Of a stretch of DNA of 40,822 nt, positions 15,345 through 28,989 are shown piece by piece. Position 1 is the stretch's first letter. Every line of letters starts with the position of its first letter. The notes under the pieces are model-generated. The model did not search any database, was not told the origin of the DNA, and worked only from the letters and a program-made list of their open reading frames with translations. Source of the DNA: an uncultured Lachnospiraceae bacterium (GTDB lineage: Bacteria; Bacillota; Clostridia; Lachnospirales; Lachnospiraceae); contig CACXFB010000088.1 of assembly GCA_902766825.1 (NCBI GenBank), forward strand, positions 1 to 40,822. The letters are read 5' to 3'. A program made the translations under genes and the position numbers.

Positions 15345-16514
15345 ATGAAGTTACTTAGAGTTAAAGCTAATAATTTCAAAAACTGTTCTGACGAATTTAC
15401 AATTGATTTGGTCGCGAAATCTCGCAAGACAGCTGAAGATAAGGAGTATGAACTTCAAGAAATAGCACCAGATCTTCATGTCTATAACACTATGGCATTT
15501 ATCGGTAAGAATGCATCAGGAAAGACATCAGCCATTGATCTCCTTGATATGGCATATTCAATTCTTGGCGAGTTCCGTCTTGAGGGAAAGAAATATTCAT
15601 ATGCAGGTATTGAACTTGAGATAGTTTTCTACCATGCAGGAATGATTTTCCTTTATGAAACAAAGCTTGAAACAGATAAACTTGGAAACAGGGCGCTATT
15701 TAAGAATGAGAGACTTTATCAGAAGAAGTATTTTAAGACAAACGTCAAAGAGATATATAGTAGGGACGGTTTTGAAAGATTACCGAGGCCGTTATTTTCT
15801 GTGTATTCACACAAGGTATTAGATAATTCGTTAGAGGATGATAACTCATTATTGCCGGATGATACTTCAAGACTGTTTTATATACTTGGAAAGAAGACGA
15901 CAAGAGCGATATATTTTGATAGCTATGAAGCAGGAGCAGATACCTATCGACTGATGTTTAATGCCTTGAAGAATTATGGTATTGATTCAGTGATTCTTAC
16001 GAGAATTCTTAAGATCTTTGATGATAATATTGAATCCTTAGAGATGTTGGATGAGAATAATTATAGACTTACATTTAGAGGAGATGTGAAGACGATATCG
16101 GATACTCAGTTGATTCATTTGCTGTCGAGTGGCACTACCAAGGGACTTTTACTATATGTATTAATGATTGCATCTTTGAAGCAAGGATTTGATCTTCTTA
16201 TAGATGAAGTTGAGAATCATTTTCACAAGACACTTGTTGAGAACATGATTAGTCTTTACAAAGATAAGGGTGTAAACAAGCATAATGCAACGCTGATTTT
16301 TACGACACATTACTGTGAAGTTCTTGATCAGATGGGAAGACAGGATAATATATGGATTTGCAAATCCGAAGAACAGGTTACCCTCTCTAACATGTATGAG
16401 GATTATCAAATCAGACCAGAGTTACTTAAGAGTAAGCAGTACTATAACAATGCTTTTCAGACTGCTGTTGATTACGATGCTCTTATGAAACTTAAAAAGG
16501 AGTTGAAGAAATGA
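15345..16514 (+). CDS. AAA family ATPase (AAA_15/AAA_21, OLD/AriA-like)
   Basis: The 389-aa protein is an ABC/SMC-type ATPase of the overcoming-lysogenization/RloA kind. It has an N-terminal strand LLRVKANNFKN, Walker A IGKNASGKTS at about residues 50-59, a signature-like LSSGTTKG, Walker B LLIDEVENHFH and a late TTHYCEVL switch. Relatives work with a TOPRIM nuclease in phage defence, either fused (OLD) or separate (PARIS AriA/AriB, RloA/RloB). The start is ATG 15345 behind GGAGGTGGA; ATG 15330 overlaps that site. It overlaps the next gene by 4 bases (ATGA), so both products are probably made in fixed ratio. Which named system it belongs to cannot be decided by eye. Confidence 0.82.
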   Translation: MKLLRVKANNFKNCSDEFTIDLVAKSRKTAEDKEYELQEIAPDLHVYNTMAFIGKNASGKTSAIDLLDMAYSILGEFRLEGKKYSYAGIELEIVFYHAGMIFLYETKLETDKLGNRALFKNERLYQKKYFKTNVKEIYSRDGFERLPRPLFSVYSHKVLDNSLEDDNSLLPDDTSRLFYILGKKTTRAIYFDSYEAGADTYRLMFNALKNYGIDSVILTRILKIFDDNIESLEMLDENNYRLTFRGDVKTISDTQLIHLLSSGTTKGLLLYVLMIASLKQGFDLLIDEVENHFHKTLVENMISLYKDKGVNKHNATLIFTTHYCEVLDQMGRQDNIWICKSEEQVTLSNMYEDYQIRPELLKSKQYYNNAFQTAVDYDALMKLKKELKK

Positions 16515-17047
16515 AGCGTCTCATAATGTGTGAGGGGCCAAATGAACTTGGTATCATGAGGATTTTGCTCGAAAACGACAAATTGATTTTTGGAGAGGAT
16601 GATTTGATTGGCTTGGAACCTTATCATGCTAGACAAATCGTAAGTAATGGTCAGGTCAGAACGCAGCTCAATATGTATCCCGGAAATGATGTCCTTGTAA
16701 TGCGTATCGGAGATGTTCAGAATGAGAAATTGAGGATTCCCGTAGATTATAAAGAGAAGATTTTAAAAGTAGAGAAATATTGTACCAAGCCAGAACTAGA
16801 GATGTTGCTTATTATTTCTGAAGGGCTTATTGCAGAGTTCGACAAGAAAAAGTCAAGTGTTACACCAAAGGAATTTGTAAAGCAACATATTAGGTGTGGT
16901 AAAAAGAAATATAATAACAGTACACAGTTTTATTTGGACTATTATGGCTCGAATCCAGATACTCTTGTTGATGCAATCAAGGAATATAAGCGGATTAAGG
17001 GGGCACATAAGAAGGATGAATTGTATTTGGCAGATTTGCTGAAATAA
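16511..17047 (+). CDS. TOPRIM-like partner of the AAA ATPase
   Basis: The 178-aa protein starts with a strand and the motif IMCEGPNELGIMRILL. This has the CEGxxE pattern that begins TOPRIM domains (as in OLD nucleases, RloB and AriB). A later strand, VLVMRIGDVQNE, supplies an Asp where TOPRIM needs its metal-binding acid. The second half (KPELEMLLIISEGLIAEF ...) is helical and unassigned. At 178 aa it is shorter than the ~250-300 aa I expect of AriB, so it may be a distinct subfamily. It overlaps the ATPase gene by 4 bases. Likely role: the nuclease effector of a two-gene abortive-infection system. The TOPRIM call rests on short motifs only. Confidence 0.6.
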   Translation: MKRLIMCEGPNELGIMRILLENDKLIFGEDDLIGLEPYHARQIVSNGQVRTQLNMYPGNDVLVMRIGDVQNEKLRIPVDYKEKILKVEKYCTKPELEMLLIISEGLIAEFDKKKSSVTPKEFVKQHIRCGKKKYNNSTQFYLDYYGSNPDTLVDAIKEYKRIKGAHKKDELYLADLLK

Positions 17048-17087
17048 CAGAATAACAGATTGAGTTATAAGAAGTCGTTTTGGAGTG

Positions 17088-17111
17088 AAAAAGCTCTTAA
17101 GCGGCTTTTTT
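17088..17111 (+). terminator. Terminator after the ATPase/TOPRIM pair
   Basis: A 7-bp stem AAAAAGC/GCTTTTT with a 9-nt loop is followed by further Ts to 17111. It ends the two-gene transcript. Confidence 0.7.
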
Positions 17112-17172
17112 CATTGGAATAAATCTTTTTGTATATATGTTAGGAAAACAGTTGTTGGTATCGCATAAGCAA

Positions 17173-17247
17173 GAGGTCTTAGGAAACTTCCTAACAAGAA
17201 ATCATTTGTGGCCACAAAAGCGTATCTTGCAGTAGACACAAGGCCTC
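17173..17247 (+). ncRNA. Structured element, left copy (possible ncRNA or mobile-element end)
   Basis: The element folds as an outer stem GAGGTC (17173-17178)/GGCCTC (17242-17247). Inside it lie a hairpin TTAGGA/TCCTAA (17179-17194), a stem CAAGA (17195-17199)/TCTTG (17225-17229) capped by the 14-bp palindrome TTTGTGGCCACAAA (17205-17218), and the unpaired CAGTAGA (17230-17236). A related copy lies inverted at 27337-27400. The two share GCGTATCTTGCAGTAG and the CCTAACAAGAA block but differ in the outer stem and second hairpin in ways that keep pairing. This supports selection on a folded nucleic acid. Function is unknown. Confidence 0.6.
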
Positions 17248-17414
17248 ATTTTTTGATAGTATTTTGAACAGTTTTATAAGAATTTTTTGTCATGATTTTG
17301 TGAAAAAACTACTTATTTTTTGCCATATTGATTTAGCTAAAATAATGACATTTTTATTGCTTGGGTGCCACACATTTTTGTTGAAATTATTATTTGATAT
17401 ATACCAAAGCAGAC

Positions 17415-17443
17415 TTGAAAGTGTTCATATAAATGAATATAAT
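17415..17443 (+). promoter_or_regulatory. Promoter of the HTH / type I R-M transcript
   Basis: The -35 TTGAAA (17415-17420) and consensus -10 TATAAT (17438-17443) are separated by exactly 17 bp, 37 bases before the HTH gene. This is probably the main promoter of the hsd operon. Confidence 0.8.
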
Positions 17444-17480
17444 AAAATTATATAATTGTGCGAAAAGTGAGGTTATTAAT

Positions 17481-17657
17481 ATGGATTATATGACGACAGC
17501 ACAGTGTGCAAAATTATGGAATATTTCACAGCGAAGAGTGGCGATTTATTGTCATGATGGCAGGATTGATGGAGCTGTTATTATGGGAAAAACATGGTTG
17601 ATTCCAAAAGGAACAAAAAAGCCGATTGATCCACGTAAAGCAAGAAAAGATAAGTAA
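17481..17657 (+). CDS. Small excisionase-like helix-turn-helix protein
   Basis: This 58-aa DNA-binding protein reads MDYMTTAQCAKLWNISQRRV, then IYCHDGRIDGAVIMGKTWLIP, then a basic tail. It matches the MerR-like/excisionase HTH (HTH_17) fold: a winged helix with 'GRI.GA...GK.WLIP'. The start is ATG 17481 behind GAGGT; a frame from 17433 has no ribosome site and overlaps the promoter. It lies 40 bp before hsdR. Similar small HTH genes often precede type I R-M operons in Clostridia and may act as their regulator. An excisionase role for the island is the alternative. Confidence 0.8.
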   Translation: MDYMTTAQCAKLWNISQRRVAIYCHDGRIDGAVIMGKTWLIPKGTKKPIDPRKARKDK

Positions 17658-17697
17658 ACAGATATAATAAAAATAATATGAAAGGAGGGATTGGCTG

Positions 17698-23298
<5,601 letters not shown>

Positions 23299-23318
23299 AT
23301 GATTATAAGGAAAATAAT

Positions 23319-26300
23319 ATGAAAGATACAGAAAACAAAATTATCGAATTATTGCAGAAGTTACCATCAGAAGGCCCGAATATTGATTACAAACAGATAC
23401 CTTATACAAAAGATAAAAATAATGAGTTGATTAAAGATGTCATAGCAATGTTGAATTCGGAGCCAGCTATGGATAAGGATAAAGTGATATTGTTTGGTGT
23501 CAGTGATTCAAAAGGTTTGATTGGGATAGTACCTGAATTATGGAGAGATGATAATGAGTATCAAAATATATTTGATAAAATTGTACCACAACCTGTTGAC
23601 ATCAGAACGGGTACAGTCAGTTTGGATAATATGATGTTTGGATACTTTTTTATTTCGTCGTTGAATAATGAATGGATTTATGAATCGAAAGAATTTTTTG
23701 CCCCACCTAACAATGATAAACTTAGTGAGAAATTATTGGTCTTTAAAGGACAGGCATTTACTAGGCGTGGAAGTAAGAATTGTCCTTTGTTTTCGAAAGA
23801 TAGACAACGTATTTTAGATAAAAAGATTCTGATGAATCCTCTAGAAAAGCATATTATTACAAATTTAGATGGAGATGAAGATTTTATAACTAAGTTTTCT
23901 ATGCTGGGTGCTTGTGATGGAAATAATAAAAATGATGTCGCAAAACTCAGTAAAATGGTGGGCGTTAGCGAAGCAATGGCAATTGAAAAACTAAGAAAGA
24001 TTTATAAAAATAATCCTGAATTGCTTAGATATAATAAAGGCGTTTGGAAAACTGAGAATAAGTATGGTTTATTAATTGAAAATGCAGAAAGATTATATGA
24101 TGACCATATTGATATGTTTTTTACGATGGCAAAAGAGGTGTTTTTGGTAGTGGATCCAACAGTTTATTTATGGTCTAAAGAGGAGAACTTTGATAAACAT
24201 ATGTTGGAAAATGGTGAAGAGCATTATTCAAAAGAGTTATATTTAGGAATTGCAGAAACAATAGCAATTTTGGGTAACAATGAAAATGCTTTCAATAATG
24301 TAAGCAGAAATATAATAATAAATCAAATATACGCGTTTGAAAGAAGTTTTTTTAAAACAAAAGATTGGAAAATATATGAATCATCATCGGCATGTTTTCG
24401 TTGGTTTGGTGAAGCATGCCCAAGAGTATTCTTGGAACAATTATCAAGACTGCTGAGAGAAAAAGACCAAGCGTTTTTAGATTTTTTGCTTGAGAAAAAT
24501 AGAAAATATGCTGCGCGTAATTATAAGTATGAATTAGGTGACATTATTGCAAACATTGCTAAGGTTGAAGAATATTTTTCAAGTGCAATGAATATATTGA
24601 TTAAATTGGCAGAAGTAAATGAATCATATCTAGATGTTTTAGTTGGAATAGTATTACCCTGGTTTCCGCAAACAAATGCTTCAATAGCTGTTAGGATTGG
24701 TGTTTTTAATGGACTTGCGAATGAAAATGAAGATTTGACATGGAAAGCTTTGATGAAACTAATGCCGGGGAAAACTACAGTAGGAAGTCCTGTAAGTAAG
24801 CCAAAATATTTGAAGGTAAAGAATGTTCCAGAGAATATTAGTAGAGATGAATATAATACTACCACAGTAGGATATATTGAAATAGCATTAGAATTACTTA
24901 ATAATAAAGTTGATCGAATATGTGATATTATTGAAGTGATCGATAATGTATCTGATAGTATTCGAGAAAAAATAGTATTAGCAATTAATGATAATGCAAA
25001 AAGTTTGGAATATGATGACAGAGAAAAGATTTGGAATGGATTAAAAGATTTTTCTTTAAAACATAGAAAATTTGCTGATGCGAATTGGGCATTATCAGAA
25101 GATAAAATTATAGAGATTGATAGGTTAGCTGAAAGTATTATGCCGGATAGTAATCAGGCTTGGTTTGTTAGATTGTTTAGAAAAGATCAATATTCTTTAA
25201 TTGAAGAATCTAATGAATATGACATTGGTAACAGCAGGTTAAAAGAAAAACAGATTGACATATTAAAGGCTAAATATTCAAATGCTGAAATAGAAGAATT
25301 GCTAAAGAATATTGATGTGGTTGAAAATAAAGAAGTATTTGGAGAACGAATCGCTGAATTTATTTTAGACAAGGATATTAAATACATCATTGATAATTAT
25401 ATTGATAGTTGTGATGAGTTAATTGAAGGAATATTTCGCGTTGTTGAAATTGAACGAACTATTAAAATCATTGAAGAGTATGATGATCATGTTAAAGCAA
25501 AGATTTTGTCGACATATGGACTGACACCAAAGGTTGTTGAGGAAGTTCGTATGCTTAAAGAATCTTCACGTGAAGAGTTTTGGAAAAGAACAAAAGCTTG
25601 GAGAATGGAATCAAATGACTCAGAAATTGTTTCAGAAGTTATAAATAATCTAAATGAAGTAAACAGAACAGAAAATAGTATCCATATTCTGTACATGTTA
25701 TTGGAAGACAAAAAAATGGAATTAGATACATTGTTGGTTATTAATACTTTAAAAAACGATGCAACATTAGTTAGCTCTAATAATGCAAATGCTTATTATA
25801 TACAAGCTATTATTAGGTGGCTTCATGAAAAGCACGTCGATAAAGAAGATATGCTTTCAATAGAGTGGAAATATATTGAAATATTAGATGGTAGGGAAGG
25901 AAAGGTACCAAAGTATACATGGAATGAATTATCTACAAATCCAGATTTTTATATTCGTGTATTAAAAATATTGTATGGAAAAGAGGCTAATAATCAAAAT
26001 GAAGAAGAAAGAAGGAATAATGCAAGAAAGTGTTACTATTTAATGTATAATTGGAAAGTTGTTCCGGGGATTGATTCAAATGGTAAAGTTAATAGTGACG
26101 TGTTAGATAACTGGGTCATAAAAGTTACAGAAAAAAGTAAAGAATTAGACATTGAATCAATGGCTTTATCATATTTCGGACAAGCAGCATTCCATGCTCC
26201 AAAGGACGATAGTGGATTTTTTATTGATAAACACGTTGCTAAACATCTTCAGGATGATGAAACTGGGCATATGCGTTCTGGATTTATGACGGAATCAATA

Positions 26301-26495
26301 AATTCTAGAGGATTACATTCGATTGATCCGACAGGGGAAACTGAATTTACTATTGAGTCTGATTACAGAAAGAAAGCTACTGAAGCAGATGAAGCGGGTT
26401 ATTTTAGATTGGCTGAAACATTGAGACTTATTGCCGATTCATATCATGAAGAGGGAGAAATGAATATTGAATACTCAAAGAGATATGAGAGTTGA
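23319..26495 (+). CDS. Large AlbA_2 (Schlafen-type) N-terminal domain protein, helical C-terminus
   Basis: The protein is 1058 aa. Residues ~8-150 resemble the AlbA_2 domain of Schlafen-like proteins: GPNIDYKQI, LIKDVIAMLNSEP, VILFGVSDSKGLIGI, then a strand pair and KGQAFTRRGS. The remaining ~850 residues are mostly helical and read like irregular ARM/HEAT-type repeats (for example EIALELLNNKVDRICDIIE), with no Walker motifs that I can find. It starts 20 bp after hsdS and shares its A/T-rich style, so it is probably part of the same defence transcript. It is not a standard component of type I R-M. Possible role: a nucleic-acid-binding or nuclease effector guarding the R-M system. This is inferred from position. 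No named defence family is recognised. Confidence 0.6.
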   Translation: MKDTENKIIELLQKLPSEGPNIDYKQIPYTKDKNNELIKDVIAMLNSEPAMDKDKVILFGVSDSKGLIGIVPELWRDDNEYQNIFDKIVPQPVDIRTGTVSLDNMMFGYFFISSLNNEWIYESKEFFAPPNNDKLSEKLLVFKGQAFTRRGSKNCPLFSKDRQRILDKKILMNPLEKHIITNLDGDEDFITKFSMLGACDGNNKNDVAKLSKMVGVSEAMAIEKLRKIYKNNPELLRYNKGVWKTENKYGLLIENAERLYDDHIDMFFTMAKEVFLVVDPTVYLWSKEENFDKHMLENGEEHYSKELYLGIAETIAILGNNENAFNNVSRNIIINQIYAFERSFFKTKDWKIYESSSACFRWFGEACPRVFLEQLSRLLREKDQAFLDFLLEKNRKYAARNYKYELGDIIANIAKVEEYFSSAMNILIKLAEVNESYLDVLVGIVLPWFPQTNASIAVRIGVFNGLANENEDLTWKALMKLMPGKTTVGSPVSKPKYLKVKNVPENISRDEYNTTTVGYIEIALELLNNKVDRICDIIEVIDNVSDSIREKIVLAINDNAKSLEYDDREKIWNGLKDFSLKHRKFADANWALSEDKIIEIDRLAESIMPDSNQAWFVRLFRKDQYSLIEESNEYDIGNSRLKEKQIDILKAKYSNAEIEELLKNIDVVENKEVFGERIAEFILDKDIKYIIDNYIDSCDELIEGIFRVVEIERTIKIIEEYDDHVKAKILSTYGLTPKVVEEVRMLKESSREEFWKRTKAWRMESNDSEIVSEVINNLNEVNRTENSIHILYMLLEDKKMELDTLLVINTLKNDATLVSSNNANAYYIQAIIRWLHEKHVDKEDMLSIEWKYIEILDGREGKVPKYTWNELSTNPDFYIRVLKILYGKEANNQNEEERRNNARKCYYLMYNWKVVPGIDSNGKVNSDVLDNWVIKVTEKSKELDIESMALSYFGQAAFHAPKDDSGFFIDKHVAKHLQDDETGHMRSGFMTESINSRGLHSIDPTGETEFTIESDYRKKATEADEAGYFRLAETLRLIADSYHEEGEMNIEYSKRYES

Positions 26496-26606
26496 TGTGA
26501 AAAACGTCTACGGGTAGCTTGATGCAAAATATATCTACTATTAACGGGATAAAGGCTGGATTATATTGAAAATGTATTAGAAACTTACAAGTACACAGGA
26601 GGAAAA

Positions 26607-27275
26607 ATGTATCCAATTTATGATATACAAGGGATAAATCAAATCGAAGAAAGCAAAGAAGGAAAACATGTGATTATATTAATAATTGTTAAACCTTCAG
26701 ATAAAAATGCAAATGAAATATTAGATAAAATTAATTATTTTCATCATAGATCAGACCAATATTGTTCTATATATCTAATTGGCTATTCGATAGGATCTAC
26801 TGATAAATATAATGACACCATTAGAATAAATGGTGTAGATGGACAGGAATGGTTTTATAGTGATTCTTGTTTTATAGATGTATGTGATTCACTAAATAAA
26901 AGATTGAAGTATTGGAATTATTCAGGAGAACCAGAGTTGATAGTTTTACAAAATTCTGACAGTAATTTAGGGGATAGGCTTGATTTTACAGGATATAATT
27001 ATATTGATATCAATTATGCATTAGAAAAGGGATATATGGATAGCTTTGCAAGGTTTATGGAACGGTTATTAAAGGCTTGTAAGAGTGAAGTATTTGGAGA
27101 GGAGGCCATAAAAAAAGCAAATTGGAAAAGAATAAAATATAGAAATGTTATAGAATATGCAATAGAATTAACACCTAAATTACCAAAACCAGTAAAGAAG
27201 ATAATGAACGACAGGCTTTTTTATAAAACTTACAAAACCAAGAATCCTAATAAAAAAAATAGTTTTTATTATTAG
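26607..27275 (+). CDS. Hypothetical protein, partner of the AlbA_2 protein
   Basis: The 222-aa cytoplasmic protein has no recognised family. The N-terminal ~110 residues alternate strands and helices (HVIILIIVKPSDKNANEILDK, YCSIYLIGYSIGS, WFYSDSCFIDVCDSL) as in a small alpha/beta sandwich. The C-terminus is basic and ends in a Lys/Asn-rich tail. A strong ribosome site (AGGAGG, 26597-26602) precedes ATG 26607. It lies 111 bp after the 1058-aa gene with no terminator between, so the two may form a pair. Confidence 0.6.
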   Translation: MYPIYDIQGINQIEESKEGKHVIILIIVKPSDKNANEILDKINYFHHRSDQYCSIYLIGYSIGSTDKYNDTIRINGVDGQEWFYSDSCFIDVCDSLNKRLKYWNYSGEPELIVLQNSDSNLGDRLDFTGYNYIDINYALEKGYMDSFARFMERLLKACKSEVFGEEAIKKANWKRIKYRNVIEYAIELTPKLPKPVKKIMNDRLFYKTYKTKNPNKKNSFYY

Positions 27276-27336
27276 TTTAATAGATTAGATACTGGAGGTA
27301 TATTTTTAAGTATAAATGTTAAGTAATGCTTTTTAG

Positions 27337-27400
27337 GGTTCTACTGCAAGATACGCATTCGTATATACAAATGCATTCTTGTTAGGATAATCCTAAAACC
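27337..27400 (-). ncRNA. Structured element, right inverted copy
   Basis: This is the minus-strand counterpart of the element at 17173-17247. Read on the minus strand it has outer stem GGTT/AACC, hairpin TTAGGA/TCCTAA (27382-27396), stem CAAGA/TCTTG and a hairpin of GCATTTGTATATACGAATGC. The single mismatch of that hairpin becomes a G-U pair only in this strand. The shared CTACTGCAAGATACGC block lies at 27341-27356. Together the two copies bracket the HTH-hsdRMS-AlbA_2 module as inverted repeats, with the TTAGGA hairpins outermost. Confidence 0.6.
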
Positions 27401-27431
27401 TTATTTCTAATTTTAAAAGACGGAGAGCAAA

Positions 27432-27735
27432 ATGAAATACGAAGAATTATTAAGTATTTTTGAAAAAAACAGAAAACTGTGATGAAACAGTTTTTTATTT
27501 CAAATCTGATTCAAAAGAAACAGAACATTATATAGGGTTTTTGCCGGAGTACGAAAAACTTTATTGGGGTGGACTTTGTGATATAAAAGATGGTTGCGAA
27601 TTTAAAACAGCTAAGGAAATGCTTGAAGCGCCAATCTATGGTGGTAAATCAATTAAAGAAAGATGGAATGAAATAATTGTTTGTGCAATAAATGGTTGTT
27701 CGGTGGAAGACTGGTTGATATATAACAAAATATGA
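27432..27735 (+). pseudogene. Frameshifted small gene, unknown (immunity-like) protein
   Basis: GGAGAG (27422-27427) precedes ATG 27432, which reads KYEELLSIFEK and then meets a stop at 27480. The adjacent frame continues from the same point with TENCDETVFYF and an intact remainder to 27735. It includes YIGFLPEYEKLYWGGLCDI and IYGGKSIKERWNEII. Removing one A from the A7 run at 27463-27469 joins both parts into one 100-aa protein. It looks like small acidic immunity-type proteins of Clostridia, from memory only. The break could be a real mutation, phase variation at the A tract, or a sequencing error. Confidence 0.6.
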
Positions 27736-27741
27736 GAAGTG

Positions 27742-27775
27742 AAAGTTGCTGGCAAATGTCGGCAGCTTTTTCTTT
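27742..27775 (+). terminator. Terminator at the right end of the island genes
   Basis: A 10-bp stem pairs AAAGTTGCTG (27742-27751) with CGGCAGCTTT (27760-27769), with two G-U pairs and an 8-nt loop, followed by T-rich sequence. It ends the island transcript. Confidence 0.8.
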
Positions 27776-28037
27776 GCAAATCAACTTCTGGAACTCAGTT
27801 CCACAAGTTCCTCAAACCTAATCAAATTAAGTTTAGAACAACTCAAAACTAATAAAATAAAGCAAAAAAATAAAGCCTTCTAGATTAAAAGAATCAAAAG
27901 TAGAGCAAAGGTAATCATTTTGACACCATCCAACCCCTCCATTCTCTTCGAACGGTTGTTTTGATTACTCGTCCATATTTTCGTTTTACCCAACCTCCGC
28001 AAACCCTTTATTTATGGGGCTTTTAGAGACATTAAAA
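27776..28037. other. Non-coding right end of island
   Basis: No gene is visible in about 260 bp. It contains the short inverted pair GGAAC/GTTCC (near 27790-27802), the second CCCTTTATTTAT arm-site candidate (28004-28015) and then the attachment repeat. I see no integrase remnant in any frame I checked. Confidence 0.55.
28004..28015 (+). repeat. Possible integrase arm site, right copy
   Basis: A second copy of CCCTTTATTTAT in the same orientation as 15018-15029, 22 bp inside the right attachment repeat. Confidence 0.35.
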
Positions 28038-28059
28038 AATCGGGGTGACGGGATTCGAA
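28038..28059. repeat. attR-type direct repeat within tRNA-Pro 3' end
   Basis: These 22 bases are identical to 14961-14982. All but the first three are the 3' part of the intact tRNA-Pro gene. The island supplied or restored this end on integration, which kept the tRNA functional. Confidence 0.92.
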
Positions 28060-28113
28060 CCCACGACCTCTTAGTCCCGAACCAAGCGCTCTACCAAGCT
28101 GAGCCACACCCCG
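28041..28113 (-). tRNA. tRNA-Pro (anticodon CGG)
   Basis: The minus strand folds as a 73-nt tRNA without encoded CCA. The 7-bp acceptor is CGGGGTG/CACCCCG, the D arm GCTC/GAGC, the anticodon stem CTTGG/CTAAG with loop TTCGGGA (anticodon CGG at positions 34-36, G37), the variable loop AGGTC, and the T arm GTGGG/CCCGT with loop TTCGAAT. The C1-G72 pair and G37 fit proline. It is the integration target of the island. All arms are intact, so it should be functional. Confidence 0.95.
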
Positions 28114-28211
28114 AAACATGCAAAATAATTATAGCATTATTAATAGGATTGTCAAGGCGGAGAATAGTATATATAAGTGTGTTTTTTATAGGGTTAAAGG
28201 GGGGTATTATA

Positions 28212-28240
28212 TTGACATAAATAAAACGAATTAGTAAAAT
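28212..28240 (+). promoter_or_regulatory. Promoter of the 149-aa gene
   Basis: Consensus -35 TTGACA (28212-28217) and -10 TAAAAT (28235-28240) have a 17-bp spacer, 50 bases before the start codon. Confidence 0.8.
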
Positions 28241-28290
28241 AGTAATCAGATTGGCAGTTCAATTACATGAGAAATGAACGGAGGTTGCTT

Positions 28291-28740
28291 ATGGGTTTTT
28301 TTGATAAGATTTTAAATCGTAGGGCAGGCATGTTAGGGGATGCCATTAAGGATGCTGCTGATAAATTCGCATCGGATTCCGGCAAAAAAGACAAGAGAAA
28401 ATTTGATGATAAGATCAAGGATGTATTTGAGGAATTGTCAGGATACGAGATAGCAAAGAATGTTTCTGTTGATGTTATAGAGACTATAGCGTGCAGGGAA
28501 GCTTATTCACACAAGAGAAAAATAGGACCACAGGCCATATCTTACGGAATTAAAAAAGATGGTCAATATGTGATGTTTATAAGATTGTGGGGGGACTATA
28601 ACAAGTATAATCGAAGTTCCAACAGGGAAGTAAAAAGATTTTGTGACGGACATAAGATTGTAATGCTCGATTTTTTTGATTATCTTCCTAATGAGTATCA
28701 GTATATGTTGGATAGAATTAAAGAAAATATCGGGCTGTAA
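28291..28740 (+). CDS. Hypothetical 149-aa protein upstream of the RT locus
   Basis: The start is ATG 28291 behind ACGGAGGT (28278-28285); an upstream ATG at 28267 has no ribosome site. The N-terminal ~50 residues are charged and helical (GFFDKILNRRAG, DAADKFASDSGKKDKRKFDDK). The rest alternates strands and helices (PQAISYGIKKDGQYVMFIRLWG, REVKRFCDGHKIVMLDFFDYLPNEYQYM) and ends IKENIGL. No TM segment, signal peptide or known family is recognised. It has a strong promoter of its own and ends 45 bp before the start of the structured RNA. It could be an unlinked gene or an accessory of the RT system. Confidence 0.65.
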   Translation: MGFFDKILNRRAGMLGDAIKDAADKFASDSGKKDKRKFDDKIKDVFEELSGYEIAKNVSVDVIETIACREAYSHKRKIGPQAISYGIKKDGQYVMFIRLWGDYNKYNRSSNREVKRFCDGHKIVMLDFFDYLPNEYQYMLDRIKENIGL

Positions 28741-28747
28741 TGTCTTC

Positions 28748-28776
28748 TTGAAATAAAGATAGAATAGATTTACTAT
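28748..28776 (+). promoter_or_regulatory. Promoter of the RT-associated structured RNA
   Basis: The -35 is TTGAAA (28748-28753) and the -10 is TACTAT (28771-28776), with a 17-bp spacer. An overlapping TATACT at 28774-28779 is an alternative -10. Transcription would begin near 28783-28787, exactly at the 5' arm of the long-range stem. Confidence 0.6.
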
Positions 28777-28784
28777 ACTTATAT

Positions 28785-28970
28785 GCGGATAAAACATGAC
28801 GGACGAAGAATGTGCCATTTGGCACGTCTGCGGTGGGTGCAGCGCACATGGATTTGATAATATTTTTATCTACTTTGCAGGCAGTAGATGTGCGTACCAT
28901 CCGGTAGAATCAAGCACGCTTTGATTCTTTCAAAGTTCTTTCTTAGTACGCAATGTTTTATCCGTTTTTT
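28785..28970 (+). ncRNA. Structured ncRNA upstream of reverse transcriptase (candidate RT template/primer RNA)
   Basis: The ends pair perfectly over 12 bp: CGGATAAAACAT (28786-28797) with ATGTTTTATCCG (28953-28964), followed at once by six Ts. Inside I see these elements: a GTGCC/GGCAC hairpin (28812-28825), a CTGC/GCAG hairpin (28828-28842), an ATCTACT/AGTAGAT hairpin (28868-28889), a GAATCAA/TTGATTC hairpin (28907-28927), and a second long-range stem TGCGTAC (28891-28897)/GTACGCA (28946-28952) that stacks directly on the end stem. CGCAC (28843-28847) can alternatively pair with GTGCG (28890-28894). No protein is encoded. This resembles the ncRNA placement of retron and DRT systems: own promoter, folded RNA, then the RT gene 20 bases later. 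The T run also makes it a terminator or attenuator for the RT gene. Confidence 0.75.
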
Positions 28971-28989
28971 GTGTGATGAGGTATTGAAA

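Noticed and set aside
17173-17247. Integron attC site.
   Set aside because: CCTAAC and TTAGGA motifs are present, but they are not at opposite ends of the palindrome as attC R sites must be, and there is no IntI.
17264-17455. 63-aa plus-strand ORF between the ATPase pair and the HTH gene.
   Set aside because: No ribosome site, and it overlaps the hsd promoter; A/T-rich chance frame.
28014-28220. 68-aa plus-strand ORF.
   Set aside because: It is the antisense of the tRNA-Pro gene.
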